Assembly: GCA_036245525.1 (NCBI GenBank)
Contig: BTPG01000001.1
Span: forward strand, 180,295,950 to 180,359,949
Length of the DNA: 64,000 nt
Reading direction: 5' to 3'
Source of the DNA: Semisulcospira habei
Taxonomy: Eukaryota; Mollusca; Gastropoda; Semisulcospiridae
Shown: positions 22,573-33,739 of the stretch, in pieces
How positions within the stretch are numbered: the first letter of the stretch is position 1
Layout of the letters: each line of letters begins with the position of its first letter
Made by a program: the position numbers and the translations under genes
Notes under the pieces: generated by a model
Database searches by the model: none
Seen by the model: the letters and a program-made list of their open reading frames with translations, nothing else
What the model was told of the DNA's origin: nothing

Positions 22573-23092
22573 GGAGGATAGGCATGGGAACCCCACACCT
22601 TCTTGCAAATGTTACAATCATTGTTCTTGAATGCTATTTCTGTCTTTCTTTTTTTTTTTTACAGAATCAAGTAGTCATTGATTTTGTGCTTGAAAATGAC
22701 GAGCGTGCGCCTCTTTGTTCCCTTCTTTTTCTGTTTGTGCTTGTAGATTATTTTTATATTTTTTAATTTTTTTATTTTTTTTTTTATGCAGCTTGTTTTT
22801 GTGACATGAACCAAAATAAATTTCTTACAGTATCAAAATTAAAATGTTGCAATGTTGTTTTTTATTATTTATTTTAAGCCAAAGTGTTATATCGTTATAT
22901 AATTTCTACATAATTGCGTGAGTGTGTATAAGTGCTTTGAGCACTGTTGTATTGAAATGGTGCTAAACAAATTAAATGTATAATTGAAATTATAGTGATC
23001 TTGGAAAATTTGATTGAAGATTTGAAAAAGATCTGGAAATCATGTCTGGATTCCTTTTTTCCAAACTTGAAATCTGTCTTCTTTGGATTTGT

Positions 23093-23230
23093 TAAAATAA
23101 ATAGTGCCATTATTAAGCATAAAATGCATGGAAGAACCAAAATAAATAGTGCCATTATTAAGCATACAATGCATGGAAGAACCAAAATAAATAGTGCCAT
23201 TATTAAGCATAAAATGCATGGAAGAACAAA
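23093..23230. repeat. Three tandem copies of a 45-bp unit
   Basis: The unit containing ATAGTGCCATTATTAAGCAT recurs at 23101, 23146 and 23191, nearly identical. It abuts the 5' end of the following LINE. Confidence 0.9.
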
Positions 23231-25082
23231 AAATAAGGGCTAACGGAACGAGGATGAAAGAAGCCAAAGAAGATTGGATTGAAGACCAGAGTCGTAGCGT
23301 GGAAGAGGGCATGGCAAACGGCAACAGCAAGAAGGCTTATGAAACGCTAAGGACCCTCACCAAGACTCAACAGCGAACAGCCACAGTCATCGAAGACAGC
23401 AGCGGCCAACTCCTTACGGAAAACACTGCTGTACTAAACAGGTGGACTGAGTACTGCCGAGACTTGTATAACTACAAGGCTGAGCCAGACACCAGCATCC
23501 TCCAAAACAACCAGGCTGGGGCCAGGAAGGCCGAAGACCTGCCAGTGTTAGCTGAAGAGGTGGAAACAGCTGTACGCGGCCTGAAGGGAGGAAAGTCTCC
23601 AGGTGTAGACAACGTACCTGCTGAACTGTTGAAACATGGAGGAGAAGTAACAACGAAGGTACTCACTACACTCTGTCAAAAGATCTGGGAGCAAAAGAAA
23701 TGGCCAGTAGAATGGACACAGTCTCTAGTGATCCCGCTCCCCAAGAAAGGAAACCTGAAACAGTGCCAGAACTACAGAACTATCAGTCTGATAAGTCACC
23801 CTAGCAAAGTAATGCTTAGAATCATTCTCAACCGCCTCAGAACTTTCGCCGAGGAACTGCTGGCAGAAGAACAGGCTGGCTTCAGAGTTGGAAGAAGCAC
23901 TGTAGAGCAGATTTTCAACTGCCGCGTCCTGATCGAGAAACATCTGCAGCATCAGCGCAAACTCTACCACAACTTCATTGATTTCAGGAAAGCATTTGAT
24001 CGCGTCTGGCACGACGGACTCTGGCAAGTCATGAGATCGTTTAACATAGAGGAGGGGCTGATCCAAATGATAGAAGCGCTTTACAAGAACGCCTGCAGCG
24101 CGGTTCTACTTAACAATCAGTCAGGCGAGTTCTTCAGGACGACGATCGGTGTCCGTCAAGGATGCCTGCTCTCTCCTGTCCTTTTCAACATATTCCTGGA
24201 GAAGATCATGCAGGAAACCCTCCACGACCACCATACTTCAATCTCTATTGGTGGCAGATCCCTGTGCAATCTTCAATTCGCAGACGACATTGACCTCATG
24301 GCAGGCAGCAATAGTGAGCTGCAAAACCTGACAGACAAACTTTCAAGTAGCGCAGGGTCTTATGGCATGGAGATCAGTACGGATAAAAGCAAAGTGATGA
24401 TCAACACCACAAGCGACAGCAGCAGCAACATTCACATGAACGGCCAGAAGCTAGGAGAGGTCAATAGCTTCAAGTACTTGGGAGCCACCCTGTCCAAAGA
24501 CGGTAGTTGCATAGCAGAGATCCGTATCAGGATAGGTACAGCAACATCCGCAATGGCCAGGCTGGACAGGATATGGCGAAGTAACTCCATCAGCTTCACC
24601 ATCAAGTACAGGCTTTACAAGTCCCTCGTAGTGTCTATTCTACTCTACGGCTGTGAGACTTGGACGCTGCTTGCAGACTCAGAAAAGAAAATCCAGGCCT
24701 TTGAGAACAAGTGCCTGAGGAAGTTGCTCCACATCTCGTACCGCGAGCACAAGACCAACGAATATGTACGGAGCATCGTCACTTCCCTGGTGGGCCCACA
24801 TGAACCCCTTCTGGCAACCGTGAAACGGCGCAAGCTTGCTTGGTTTGGCCACGTGACCCGACACAACACCTTGTCCAAGACTATCCTCCAAGGCACTCTC
24901 GAAGGAAGTCGTCGGCGAGGTCGTCAGAGAAAGAGTTGGGTCGCAAACATAAAAGAATGGACCGAACTCGAGATGCCAGACTTGCTTGCCACCGCCCAAA
25001 ATAGAACTCAGTGGAGAGCACTGTCTGTTGCTGCTGCCTTTCAGTCCCCCCAACGCCCACTGATGATGATGATGATGTTGCT
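23231..25082 (+). mobile_element. 5'-truncated RTE/BovB-like LINE, copy F
   Basis: Body and tail as described for its reverse transcriptase. Family differs from copies B, C and E: sequence blocks and tail (GAT versus GTAA) are distinct. No convincing target-site duplication was found; the left edge at about 23231 is where coding likeness begins after the 45-bp repeats. Confidence 0.75.
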
Positions 25083-25092
25083 GCAAATTTAA
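23231..25092 (+). CDS. RTE/BovB-like reverse transcriptase, long open frame (copy F)
   Basis: About 620 residues open from the LINE 5' truncation point to TAA at 25090-25092. The frame also reads back through the 45-bp repeats, so there is no genuine start codon. Order of motifs: LKGGKSPGVDNVPAELLK, NYRTISLISHPSK, EEQAGFRVGRSTVEQIF, NFIDFRKAFDRVWHDGLW, VRQGCLLSPVLFN, catalytic LQFADDIDLMAG, then the thumb/C-terminal blocks SFKYLGATLSKDG, IRIRIGTATSAMARL, LLYGCETWTL and RRGRQRKSW. The endonuclease is lost by 5' truncation. The lack of any stop suggests a young insertion or an assembly free of errors here. It ends in a (GAT)n run at 25061-25077, typical of RTE tails, in the intron just before the P-transposase exon at 25120. 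Confidence 0.85.
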
Positions 25093-25119
25093 CTAATTAT
25101 GTTTATTTTTGTTCTGCAG

Positions 25120-27165
25120 GTTATTAGTATTCCTGCAGCCCACTTGGGAGCTGACCTTAGTGCTTTTCTGAGAGAGCTGCAGGCCATGGATGTGTGCACA
25201 GGCATCACATCAGCACCGCTGCAACAGTTTGCGGGGCCACCTGACAGCAAGACTTCATATTACCAGCACATTCAGTACTTGGTAGTCAACGGGGCGATGC
25301 AACATACTTCATGTGTAAGATCCATCCACTGCCAGCTTCTGTATCAGCCAGACAACAAAGGAGAGTGGTGCAGACCATGCCAGCAAGCTGAAGCTCTATT
25401 GATGGAAAAAAAGAAGAGGCATGAGAGCAGGATGATGCAGCCACTGAAACCAAATGACTCTCCGATCGCTTCACAACAATAAGCTGAAAGAAGCACTAAA
25501 GCATGCGAGAAGACAGAACAATACTCTACAAAAGGAACTTGAGAAATTTAAGTCTAAACTTGCTAATGACTCTGTTGTATTGTCAGAGGATTTGCATCGT
25601 GACCTGCAACAGGGGGTGATGGGGAACTTAAACAATCCCCTTCAAAAGTTGTTTTGGGAGGAGCAACAAAAGGCCTTCCTTACCAAAGAACATGGAATGA
25701 GATGGCATCCCATGATGATCCGACTTGCCATTCTCATCCACTCCAAGAGTGAGACGGCTTATGAAACTCTCAGAAAGACTGGCATCTTGAAGCTACCAGG
25801 TAAGAGCACCTTGCGAGAGTACACATCAGCTGTACATCCACAGCAAGGATTTCAGCCAGAAGTCTGGGAAGAATTAAAGCGTATTGCAGAGCGCCTGCCA
25901 GCAAATCAACGGTTTGTCGTTCTTTTACACGACGAGATGTCAATTAAATCCGATCTTGTCTTCGACAGTCGCATGGGGGAATTGGTGGGCTTCATAAACA
26001 GCAAGGACGAATGGGATTTTGAATGCAGACCAAAGAAACTTGCTTCTCATGCCCTTGTGATGAGTTTGGGATTATTCCCTACCAGAACAGCAACATCTGA
26101 CCAGTTGTATCCTTTGTTTTGGAATGCAGTTGGCCGTCTTGAAGATGCTGGCCTCCAAGTCATCGTCAGCACCAGTGACAAGGCACCAGCCAATCAGCGT
26201 CTGTATCAAATGCACGGCAGGCAGGAGGAAATATGTTTTAAAACACTCAATTTCTTTGCCCCAGATAGGTGGATCTATTTCATCAGTGACCCTCCCCACC
26301 TCATCAAGACAGTTCGCAACAATCTGGTCAGCAGCGCAGATGGATCCACTACAAGACTGCTTTGGAAGGATGGGGAGTACATGCTGTGGCGGCACATTGC
26401 TGACTTGTACCACGCCGATATGCAGAGGGGCCTGGCACGCACTCGCCTCACGCTGCAGCATGTACACCTGAGTCCACACTCAGTCATGAATGTCCGTCTG
26501 GCTGCACAGGCACTGAGTGAGCGAGTTGGGCAAAGTTCATCCTCCACATGGATCGATCCATGTGGAGGATGAACTTTGCCGTCTCCTGTCTGTCAGGCCC
26601 CCCAAATTGTTGCATGATGCGCCCAACTCGCTCACTCAGTGACTGTTTGAACTCGAGACACCTTTTGGAAGCAGAGAGAAAGAGAAAACCTGACCTGAGT
26701 GCTTATACCCAGGTAGATGATCCTCGATTTAATTATTTACAAACAGAATTCCTGCAGTTCCTCGAGGAGTGGCGATCTTCTGTGGAGAACAGGCCCGGGC
26801 CCTTCACCCGTGCTGAGAGGGCCAAGATGTTTTTGTCATTTCAGACGTACAGGGGCCTAGTAATGACAGTTCATGGGTTTGTTGAGGCGACCAAGTTCAT
26901 GCTGGCCAATGGGGTTGAATTTGTTCTGTCAAACAAGTTTTGCCAGGACCCCATAGAGGAACATTTTGGTCGCCACAGAGCCATGGGTAGAACAGCTGAA
27001 AATCCCAACTTGCTTCAGTTCGCCTACCAGGAGAATTCGATAAGTCTTCAGCGCCAGCTGGCACTGACCATCACGCCACAGGGCAACGTCAAAGGAAACA
27101 ACCACCAGCGACCTCCCGTGACTATCTCGAGCAGCCCTCTGAAGAAGAAACCCAGAAATAACTGA
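25120..27165 (+). pseudogene. P-element superfamily transposase, broken
   Basis: After TTCTGCAG (25112-25119) the frame VISIPAAHLGADLSAFL opens an exon. It covers HIQYLVVNGAMQHTSCVRS with a Cys cluster (GEWCRPCQQ), then a 1-base frameshift near 25465 leads to a coiled coil (KLKEALKHARRQNN) and the catalytic core: RWHPMMIRLAILIHSKSETA, HDEMSIKSDLVFDS (first acidic residue, about 25930), VSTSDKAPANQRLY, SDPPHLIKTVRNNL (26284-26325) and QDPIEEHFGRHRAMG (26944-26985). An inverted duplication at 26511-26641 destroys the frame before the last block. Together with the THAP exon at 18565 this is a THAP9/P-transposase-like gene. Whether it was a transposon or a domesticated host gene cannot be decided here; no terminal repeats were seen. 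Confidence 0.85.
26511..26641. repeat. Inverted duplication with 52-bp perfect palindrome inside the transposase
   Basis: 26529-26580 is a perfect palindrome centred on GGATC|GATCC. Outside it, CACTGAGTGAGCGAGTTGGGC-type arms (21 bases) at 26511-26531 and 26621-26641 are reverse complements. The right arm holds 43 extra bases not present in the left. Read in reverse, the right half continues the transposase text (SERVGRIMQQFGG), so the original segment is present only in inverted form. Confidence 0.9.
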
Positions 27166-27179
27166 GTGTCATGTAGGAC

Positions 27180-28480
27180 TGACCCCTACATTTTTTGCTG
27201 TTTCATTAAACTATGCTTTCGAGACGTGCCTCATTGTGTTCGATTTCAGTCTCAAAGTATAGTTCTCTTATTTACATACAGAGAGAAAGGCGTCGGTGTC
27301 GATAGTGTAGAATTTATTTTATTGACATGCTGACTACTAAGAGAGAATTTATGAAATGCTCATATTTTCATTATCTTGTGCCATTGTTAAAAATGCAGGA
27401 TATTTTTGTACCCAGTGGGCTATTAATTATGAATGCATCCGTGAAAGGTTTGTTCCTTGTGGACTATTGCTGCTACTCTGTTGTCATATTTATATTTTTG
27501 TATTCCCAGATTATATTTGGAAAAACGTTGAAATAGTCGAGGAATAACTCTTTTTCTTCATTATCCAGTTAAAAGGATCGTGGTTCGTTCCCTCGCTAAT
27601 AAAGATTCTCATTTATTATTTTTATTATTAGCAATATTATTTGTGGTTTTCGTTTTGTTTTTATATTTATTCATTAACATTTTTTTAATGGTGAGTAGAG
27701 AGACGTGTTGGTTTGTGTGTACAACTGAAACGGGCCACAGCTAAATAGGATTGTAAATGTGTGTGGTTATCTAGAAATATTTTTAAATGGTTTGAGTGTT
27801 TAATTATTCTTTGACTAATTGAATAAAAATGTGACACTTCGTGATAACAGACATTTTTAAAAATTTATATAACATACATCTATGTTGATTGAAAAACAGC
27901 AAGCATATTGTACGAGATGTTTGTGAAAACAAAAGTAGACTTTAAGCAGATTTTGGTTGTATCGGTGTCATGATCATTAACATTATGCAACGTTGCAACT
28001 TCATTTTGACGTGTGAAGATATTGTCACTACCAAAAAGTATTACACCTGCACTGATCGAATTTCAAACTAGCAAGCAGTTTTTTTGTGTATGCAATTTTT
28101 TTTTTTAAATCTTCATAGACAAAATGTTCAACTATGGATTAAAATGCGACACTTCATGATAACATTTGCTTAAAAAAAAAAGTTAATGGTGAATGTGAAT
28201 ATGCATTTTATTGTATTACCTAGTTGAAGATTTTTTTTTTTAAATTAGCGAACATGTACATTTATGGTGATCAAGGAAGATATATTCTATGAGACGTTTG
28301 TGAAAAACAATGCCCTGTCTGTAAGCAGATGTTGGTCTTTTGTGTATGTGTGTGTGTCATTTCTCATCATGCAATATAAACATAAAAATACATTGGTTGA
28401 CATTACCACTGTTTATTTTGCAACAAAATTGTTCAAGAAAAAAAAATCACATAATTTGTGGATATTGTCTGTCATGTATA
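27180..28480. other. AT-rich DNA, no gene recognised
   Basis: Only short AT-driven frames. Possible 3' flank of the P-transposase gene; no AATAAA close after the stop is convincing. Confidence 0.5.
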
Positions 28481-29060
28481 CATGAAAACTAGACCCAAGA
28501 CTAGACCGAGTTTGTAATACGAAAGAACAATACTGTCGCAGTCATGTACATCAAGACTAGGGCTGAGTTTGTAATACCAAAGAACATAAGGCCCCCCCCA
28601 AAAAAAAAGTCTGTTTATTGTATCCCAACCAACCCAATTTTTTTGGCCCAATCCTAAACTTTTGGCATCGTCTGGTTAAAAAATTGGAAAAAAGCCAACA
28701 AAAATCTCACCAAAGGTGAAAAACGTTTTTTTCTTCCCTATGTTACTGTAAACAGACATATTATTTTGGGGGGCCTAATACTGTTGCAGTCATATAATAC
28801 ATCAAGACTAGGCCTGATTTTGAAATACCAAAGAACATAAAACTAAGGACTGAGTTTGAAATACCAAAAAACAAAACTGTCAGTCATACATCAAGACTAG
28901 GACTGAGTTTGAAATACCAAAGAACATAAAACTGTCGCAGTCATATATACATCAAGACTAGGACTGAGTTTGAAATACCAAAGAACATAAAACTGTCGCA
29001 GTCAGACTACACACAAGACTCCAACGTCTGAGTTTGTAATACCAAAGAACACGAGTCAGG
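28480..29060. repeat. Satellite-like tandem repeat, unit about 60 bp
   Basis: Units of the form CATCAAGACTAGGACTGAG then TTTGAAATACCAAAGAACAT then AAAACTGTCGCAGTCAT recur about eight times with drift and small deletions. Further short tandem units follow at 29150-29275 (ATCAGTGGATGTTACTATTA, two copies) and 29315-29410 (TATAAAAGAACATAATATTG). Confidence 0.85.
28590..28775. mobile_element. 186-bp Harbinger-like MITE in the satellite
   Basis: Terminal inverted repeats GGCCCCCCC...AAAGTCTGTTTA (left) and its counterpart ending TGGGGGGCC (right) flank a non-coding core. TAA lies on both sides (28587-28589, 28776-28778). Neighbouring satellite units show the uninterrupted site AAGAACATAAAACTG. 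A 3-bp TAA duplication and GG-rich termini are typical of PIF/Harbinger elements. Confidence 0.75.
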
Positions 29061-29413
29061 TATACATGAAGGCTAAATTCAAGGCTAGGCCTGAGTGGAT
29101 TACCAAGAAACTCAAATTTCAAGTTTGATTTATGGACTCCTAAGGAGCCAAATCAAAACCAAGATCAGTGGATGTTACTATTAATGCATCAAAGTATAAA
29201 ACAAACCAAGATCAGTTGATGTTACTATTATATTAATGCATCAAAGTATAAAACAAACCAAGAGGGATAATTTAACATTAAATATTGGCACAGTCGCGAG
29301 AAAGTGTGTAATACTAGTATTACTACTGTATTATAAAAGAACATAATATTGAGATAATTCCCCGTGTATTATATTATAAAAGAACATAATATTGAGTAAT
29401 TATAAGTGTATTG

Positions 29414-29836
29414 GGGCGGTCCGTGGCGCAGTGGTTAAGGCGCCTGCCACCAATGCTAAAGGTGCGAGGTTCGATTCCGGGTTCCGGCGTCGGATTTTTC
29501 TCCTCTAGTAAGTGTCACCGTTAATTCGGGCGGACCGTCGGGGGTTCTTTCTCCGGGTACTCCGGCTCTTCCTCCCCCTCCACTTTGGTATCAGTTTCAG
29601 CCAACTTAATAACATTTCAAATACAAAACGATTTCCAAATACCGTCAGTAGCTCGCTTGAGCTTGCCCTTAGCACCACGTGAATGTTCTGTTTACGTACA
29701 GTGTGTGAGTGAATGCGTGTGATTCACGTGAGCGTGCTTGTTGGGTTCAGTTCGCGGCTACACTCTGCGCATTGAGTTATATTATAAATATGAGAAATGC
29801 GCCATATAAATTCTATGCATTATTATTATTATTATT
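29414..29836 (+). mobile_element. tRNA-derived SINE, copy 1
   Basis: The head carries RNA polymerase III promoter boxes: A box TGGCGCAGTGG at 29424-29434 and B box GGTTCGATTCC at 29468-29478. A 350-bp body follows (TCGGATTTTTCTCCTCTAG, GCTCGCTTGAGCTTGCCC, GATTCACGTGAGCGTGC) and the end is (ATT)n at about 29819-29836. A second copy at 52866 is nearly the same over its full length. It is not a functional tRNA gene. Confidence 0.9.
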
Positions 29837-30276
29837 GTATTATAAAAAATATAATATTGAGTAATTCCCCGTGGTTTGTTATAAAACATAATATTGGCAC
29901 AGTCAGGCTAAATTCAAGGCTAGAGCTCATTATTTCACCAGATGGAATTCCAATACATGATAAAACAGTAGTAGTAGTAAATTACCAGTGAATACATGCA
30001 TGGTTTCACAAAAGATTCAGCCTATTTCTTTGAAGGCTCTAGTTTAAGACCTTTCCTCAGGCCTTTGGCGGACACAGCGGTTGTCGACTTCACTTTCTCC
30101 ATGTACTTCTTGCATTCATGATGTATTCGAATTTTTAAGAAAAGCTGCATGATAGAAAAGCTGCCAAAACTGTACTGAAATTGTATGAAGTGCAACTTAT
30201 CTGATAGCTTATTTTAGTTCACAAGATCAGTCCCCGTGTCTTCCCTCAGAAGCAGCTGCAGTTGCTTGTTCTTTTC
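29837..30276. other. No gene recognised
   Basis: AT-rich flank repeating the local units (TATAATATTGAGTAATTCC) seen before the SINE, then non-coding sequence. Confidence 0.5.
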
Positions 30277-30289
30277 AGACTAATTACTT

Positions 30290-32102
30290 ACTTACTTACT
30301 TACTTACGCCTGTCACCCCTACCCGGGTATAGGCCGTCGACGAGAGACCTCCAGCAACTCCTGTCCTGTGCTTCTCCTTCGATTCTACTCCAGGTGGTTC
30401 CCAGTCTCTTGATGTCTGCTTGGAGGTCTCGACGCCAGGAGTTTCTCGGCCTACCTCTTTTCCTCTTTCCCTGGGGGTTCCATGACAATGCCTGCCTAGT
30501 GATACTGGAAGCTGGCTTTCTCAGGCTGTGACCGATCCATCCCCATCTTCTTCGCCCAATTTCATTCTCTGCTGTTATCTGCTCTGTTCTCTCCCAGAGT
30601 CTGACGTTGCTGATCTTCTCTGGCCAGTGGATTTTCAAAATTCTTCTAAGGCAACTGTTCATGAAGGTCTGTACTCTGTTGACTGTGGTTTTTGTCAATC
30701 TCCAAGTCTCTGCTCCATATAGGAAAACTGCTTTTACATTGGAGTTGAAAATCCGGACTTTGGTGTGTTGTGACAGCTCTCTGGAACTCCACACTTTTTT
30801 TAACTGGAGAAAGGCTGCTCTGGCTTTACCGATTCGTGCTCTGACATCTGCATCAGTGCCGCCTTTTTTGTCTATGATGCTCCCGAGATAGATGAAGGAC
30901 TCCACCTCCTCCAACGGGGTGCCAGCAAGCAAGATTGGTTCTTCCCTGGTTGTGTTCAGCTTCATTGTCTTTGTTTTCTGTTTGTGAATGGTGAGGTCCA
31001 CTTGGGACGAGATGTCAGCAAGCCTCGTGGTCTTGTCCTGCATTTGTTGATGAGTGTGGGACAGTAATGCCAAGTCGTCTGCAAAATCGAGGTCGTCAAG
31101 CTGTTTCCACAGTGTCCACTGTATTCCACTTCGTCTGTGCTCTGTGGTCATCTTCATGACCCAGTCTATGGCCAGTAGAAAGAGGAACGGAGACAGCAGA
31201 CACCCCTGCCTGACACCAGTTCTGACCTGGAGCTCCCTGGTGAACTGCCCTTCGTGGATCACGCGACATGTCATGCCATCGTAGCTGCTCTTGATCAGGC
31301 GGACGAGCTTTGTGGGTACACCGTAGTGTCTCTCGGTCCACGCTGTCAAATGCTTTCTCATAATCCACAAAGTTGACGTACAGCGGGGAGCTCCACTCCA
31401 GAGACTGTTCCACGATGATGCGGAGAGTGGCGATCTGGTCTGTACATGATCGGTTCTTCCTGAATCCTGCTTGCTGGTCTCTCAGCTGGGGGTCAACGGA
31501 GCTCTTCATTCTCTCTGGGATGATCCTGTTGAAGACCTTTCCTGGTACTGACAGCAAGGTGATTCCTCTGTAGTTGGAACACTTGCTGAGGTCGCCTTTC
31601 TTGGGAAGCTTGATTAGGTACCCCTCCTTCCAGTCAGCTGGCATCACCTCCTCTTCCCAGATCTTTCCAAACAGTGGGTACAGCATCTCCACTGTTGTCT
31701 CTAGGTCTGCTTTCAGAGACTCCGCTGGGATGCCATCTGGCACTGCTGCTTTGCCATTCTTCAAAAATGCCACTGCTCTTCTGATCTCTTCCCGGCTGGG
31801 TCTGTCACAGCTGATGGGTAGGTCGGTCTCTGCCGGCTGGATGTCGGGGGGGTCGGGTGGGCTAGGTCTGTTCAGTAACTCTTCAAAATACTCGGCCCAT
31901 CTGTCAAGTTGGTCTGCTCTGTCTGCAATAGGCTTGCCTTCTTTGTCTTGTACTGGTCTTTCTGTATGGCCATACTTACCCGACAATCTTCTGGTAATGT
32001 CGTAGAGCTGTTTCATGTTGCCGCTGCCTGCTGCCTTTTCTGCCTCTGCTGCCAGGATGTCTGTGTAGGCCCTCTTGTCTGCCCTGATACTCCTCTTCAC
32101 CA
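30290..32102 (-). mobile_element. RTE-type LINE, 5'-truncated copy C, with 13-bp TSD
   Basis: AGACTAATTACTT occurs at 30277-30289 and 32103-32115. The 3' end (low coordinates) is a (TAAG)n tail reading (CTTA)n on the plus strand at about 30288-30307. The copy begins within the linker before RT (VKRSIRADKRAY). It is almost the same as copy B, differing by a handful of substitutions. Confidence 0.95.
30296..32102 (-). pseudogene. RTE reverse transcriptase of copy C
   Basis: Two overlapping minus-strand frames cover the RT: 32103-31096 (linker, GKAAVPDGIPAESLKAD, NYRGITLLSV, QQAGFRKNRSC, NFVDYEKAFDSVDRET) and 31370-30300 (VRQGCLLSPFLFLL, LDFADDLALL, YLGSIIDKKGG, LYGAETWRLT, GRPRNSWRRDLQ). They are split by a 20-base deletion after the codons for RET at about 31335, relative to copy B. 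Copy C has the Gln codon where copy B has a stop, so each copy supplies what the other lacks. Endonuclease absent by truncation. Confidence 0.9.
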
Positions 32103-32115
32103 AGACTAATTACTT

Positions 32116-33340
32116 GTAGCATAAGAATTCATTCTCTACGAATGTGATCGCGATAATTTCCCGCCATCTAAACCAGTGCGTAGATTTGACCACCATCTTG
32201 CATATCCAAGGTAACCAATCACACCTGATTTTCTCACAATGTCTCGTTGGCGATGGAGACTAGCGGCTGCTCAGGTTGCGTGCATGGCAACTGCTAAAAT
32301 TTTACATCTGCAATGTACAATATCATGGACTGGATGTACGTGTTTAAAAAATTCGTTCACAACTACAAAGTGTCAGGAGTCATACTTACAGCTTGTACAG
32401 CCGTACTTTCTACTTTCCTCAGCGCGTAAAAATCCGTGGCTGTCGGTCAGTTTCAAAGTGTCACAGACTCACCTACTGTTGTCCGATCTTCTAATCGCGA
32501 TGATTTCCATGCAACAGTGGCCTGTCGTTTCCCGAGAGTTTTGCAAGCTCGGTATACGCAGTCGCAAACTCCGTCAACTGAGTTGCGAACCAATTTGACC
32601 CACTTAGGGGCAGGGCCCAAGCTGGGTCCTGTACAGTCTATTAAAAACACGCCCTGGGCGGATTTTTCTCATTGTACTTCAGATTTAATAATAACTGGTT
32701 CAAAGTCAGTTTGGTTGCATATTGTGCACAGCAACCTATGTCCTGATGAGTGATCGGCGGCCATTTTCAAAATGGCGGCCAATTTGTCTGATGTCCAACA
32801 AGAAGCGCATTATTATATCAATACTACGGTCTAGTTTCATTCCTCAGAAATGTGTCTCACAACACTCATACACTTTCCTTCACTGTGCTCTCATTCATTC
32901 AGTCCTCTCTGCGCCGTCTGGTGCTTGAGGCGACACTGTGCTCTCAAATATGGTATATTGAATAAGTTCAAAAGAGAGACAGACGAAAACATAATTAATT
33001 TGCATGCAAAACGTGTACATTTTTCCTACTGACATCCTATTGGTTTGGAAAAAATAAATTATCCGGCTATACAAATATATCTTTATTTCATCGCTTGTTT
33101 TAACCTCACTAAATGTCAAATTACACTATTTAGCTGCATTAAAAAGCAATGGTGATAAACTCAAGAGATGACGTCACAATCGATTTTTCTTTAACGGTTC
33201 CAAGGCAAAATCTCAATGACATTCTACTGGTTTTAGCAAAAGGTTATTGAAGACTAGCTGTTTCCAAAATTTAGTGCCCGTAAGTTTAGTGCCCTTAAGT
33301 TAAATTTGCAGGATAATGCACTTTTCATGGCGGTACTGCC
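32116..33340. other. No gene recognised
   Basis: Non-coding. 32760-32790 has an 'AAAATGGCGGCC' stretch seen in other parts of this genome window, but no frame of note follows. Confidence 0.45.
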
Positions 33341-33352
33341 TACACTATCTCT

Positions 33353-33498
33353 TCTGTTATAGAGACTTTTTACAGTGGGGCGCAATGGAGCGCTTTCAAT
33401 ATCACGCACATGAGGTCATGGCCATGCCTCAAACTCTGACAGTGAAGTAACAAGACAAAAATTACGTCATGTCTAGTTGCGCAAACCTCTCTGTAGAA

Positions 33499-33568
<70 letters not shown>

Positions 33569-33735
33569 GCGTGCCAAAAGTACGCTCTGCGGCGAGTTTA
33601 GCGTCACTAGACATGACATAATTTATATCGTGTTACTGCTCTGTCAGAGTTTGAGCCCTTTCCGCCTATGACTTCATGTGCATATTATCTAAAGCGCTCC
33701 ACCGCGTCCCATCATAAAATGTCTCTTCTAAAGAG
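33353..33735. mobile_element. Fold-back element with an (AC)n core
   Basis: Arms of about 125 bases at 33353-33478 and 33606-33735 are imperfect reverse complements: GGAGCGCTTTCAATAT with its counterpart AAAGCGCTCCACCGCG, CAAACTCTGACAG with CTGTCAGAGTTTG, and GTCATGTCTAG with CTAGACATGAC. Between them lies (AC)n at 33503-33567. Half-copies of the core occur at 33770-33800 and 49290-49490, again beside a TG/AC run. A non-autonomous element carrying a microsatellite, as described for some bivalve elements, is the best reading. Confidence 0.75.
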
Positions 33736-33739
33736 ACTT

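Noticed and set aside
23093..23230. CRISPR-like array
   Set aside because: Three directly adjoining 45-bp copies without spacers, in a eukaryotic repeat context.
25061..25077. Poly-Met tail of the RT protein as a functional feature
   Set aside because: It is the (GAT)n 3' tail of the LINE read in frame.
29414..29490. tRNA gene
   Set aside because: A and B boxes are present, but the sequence continues into a SINE body, recurs with the same body at 52866, and does not fold as a full tRNA by eye.
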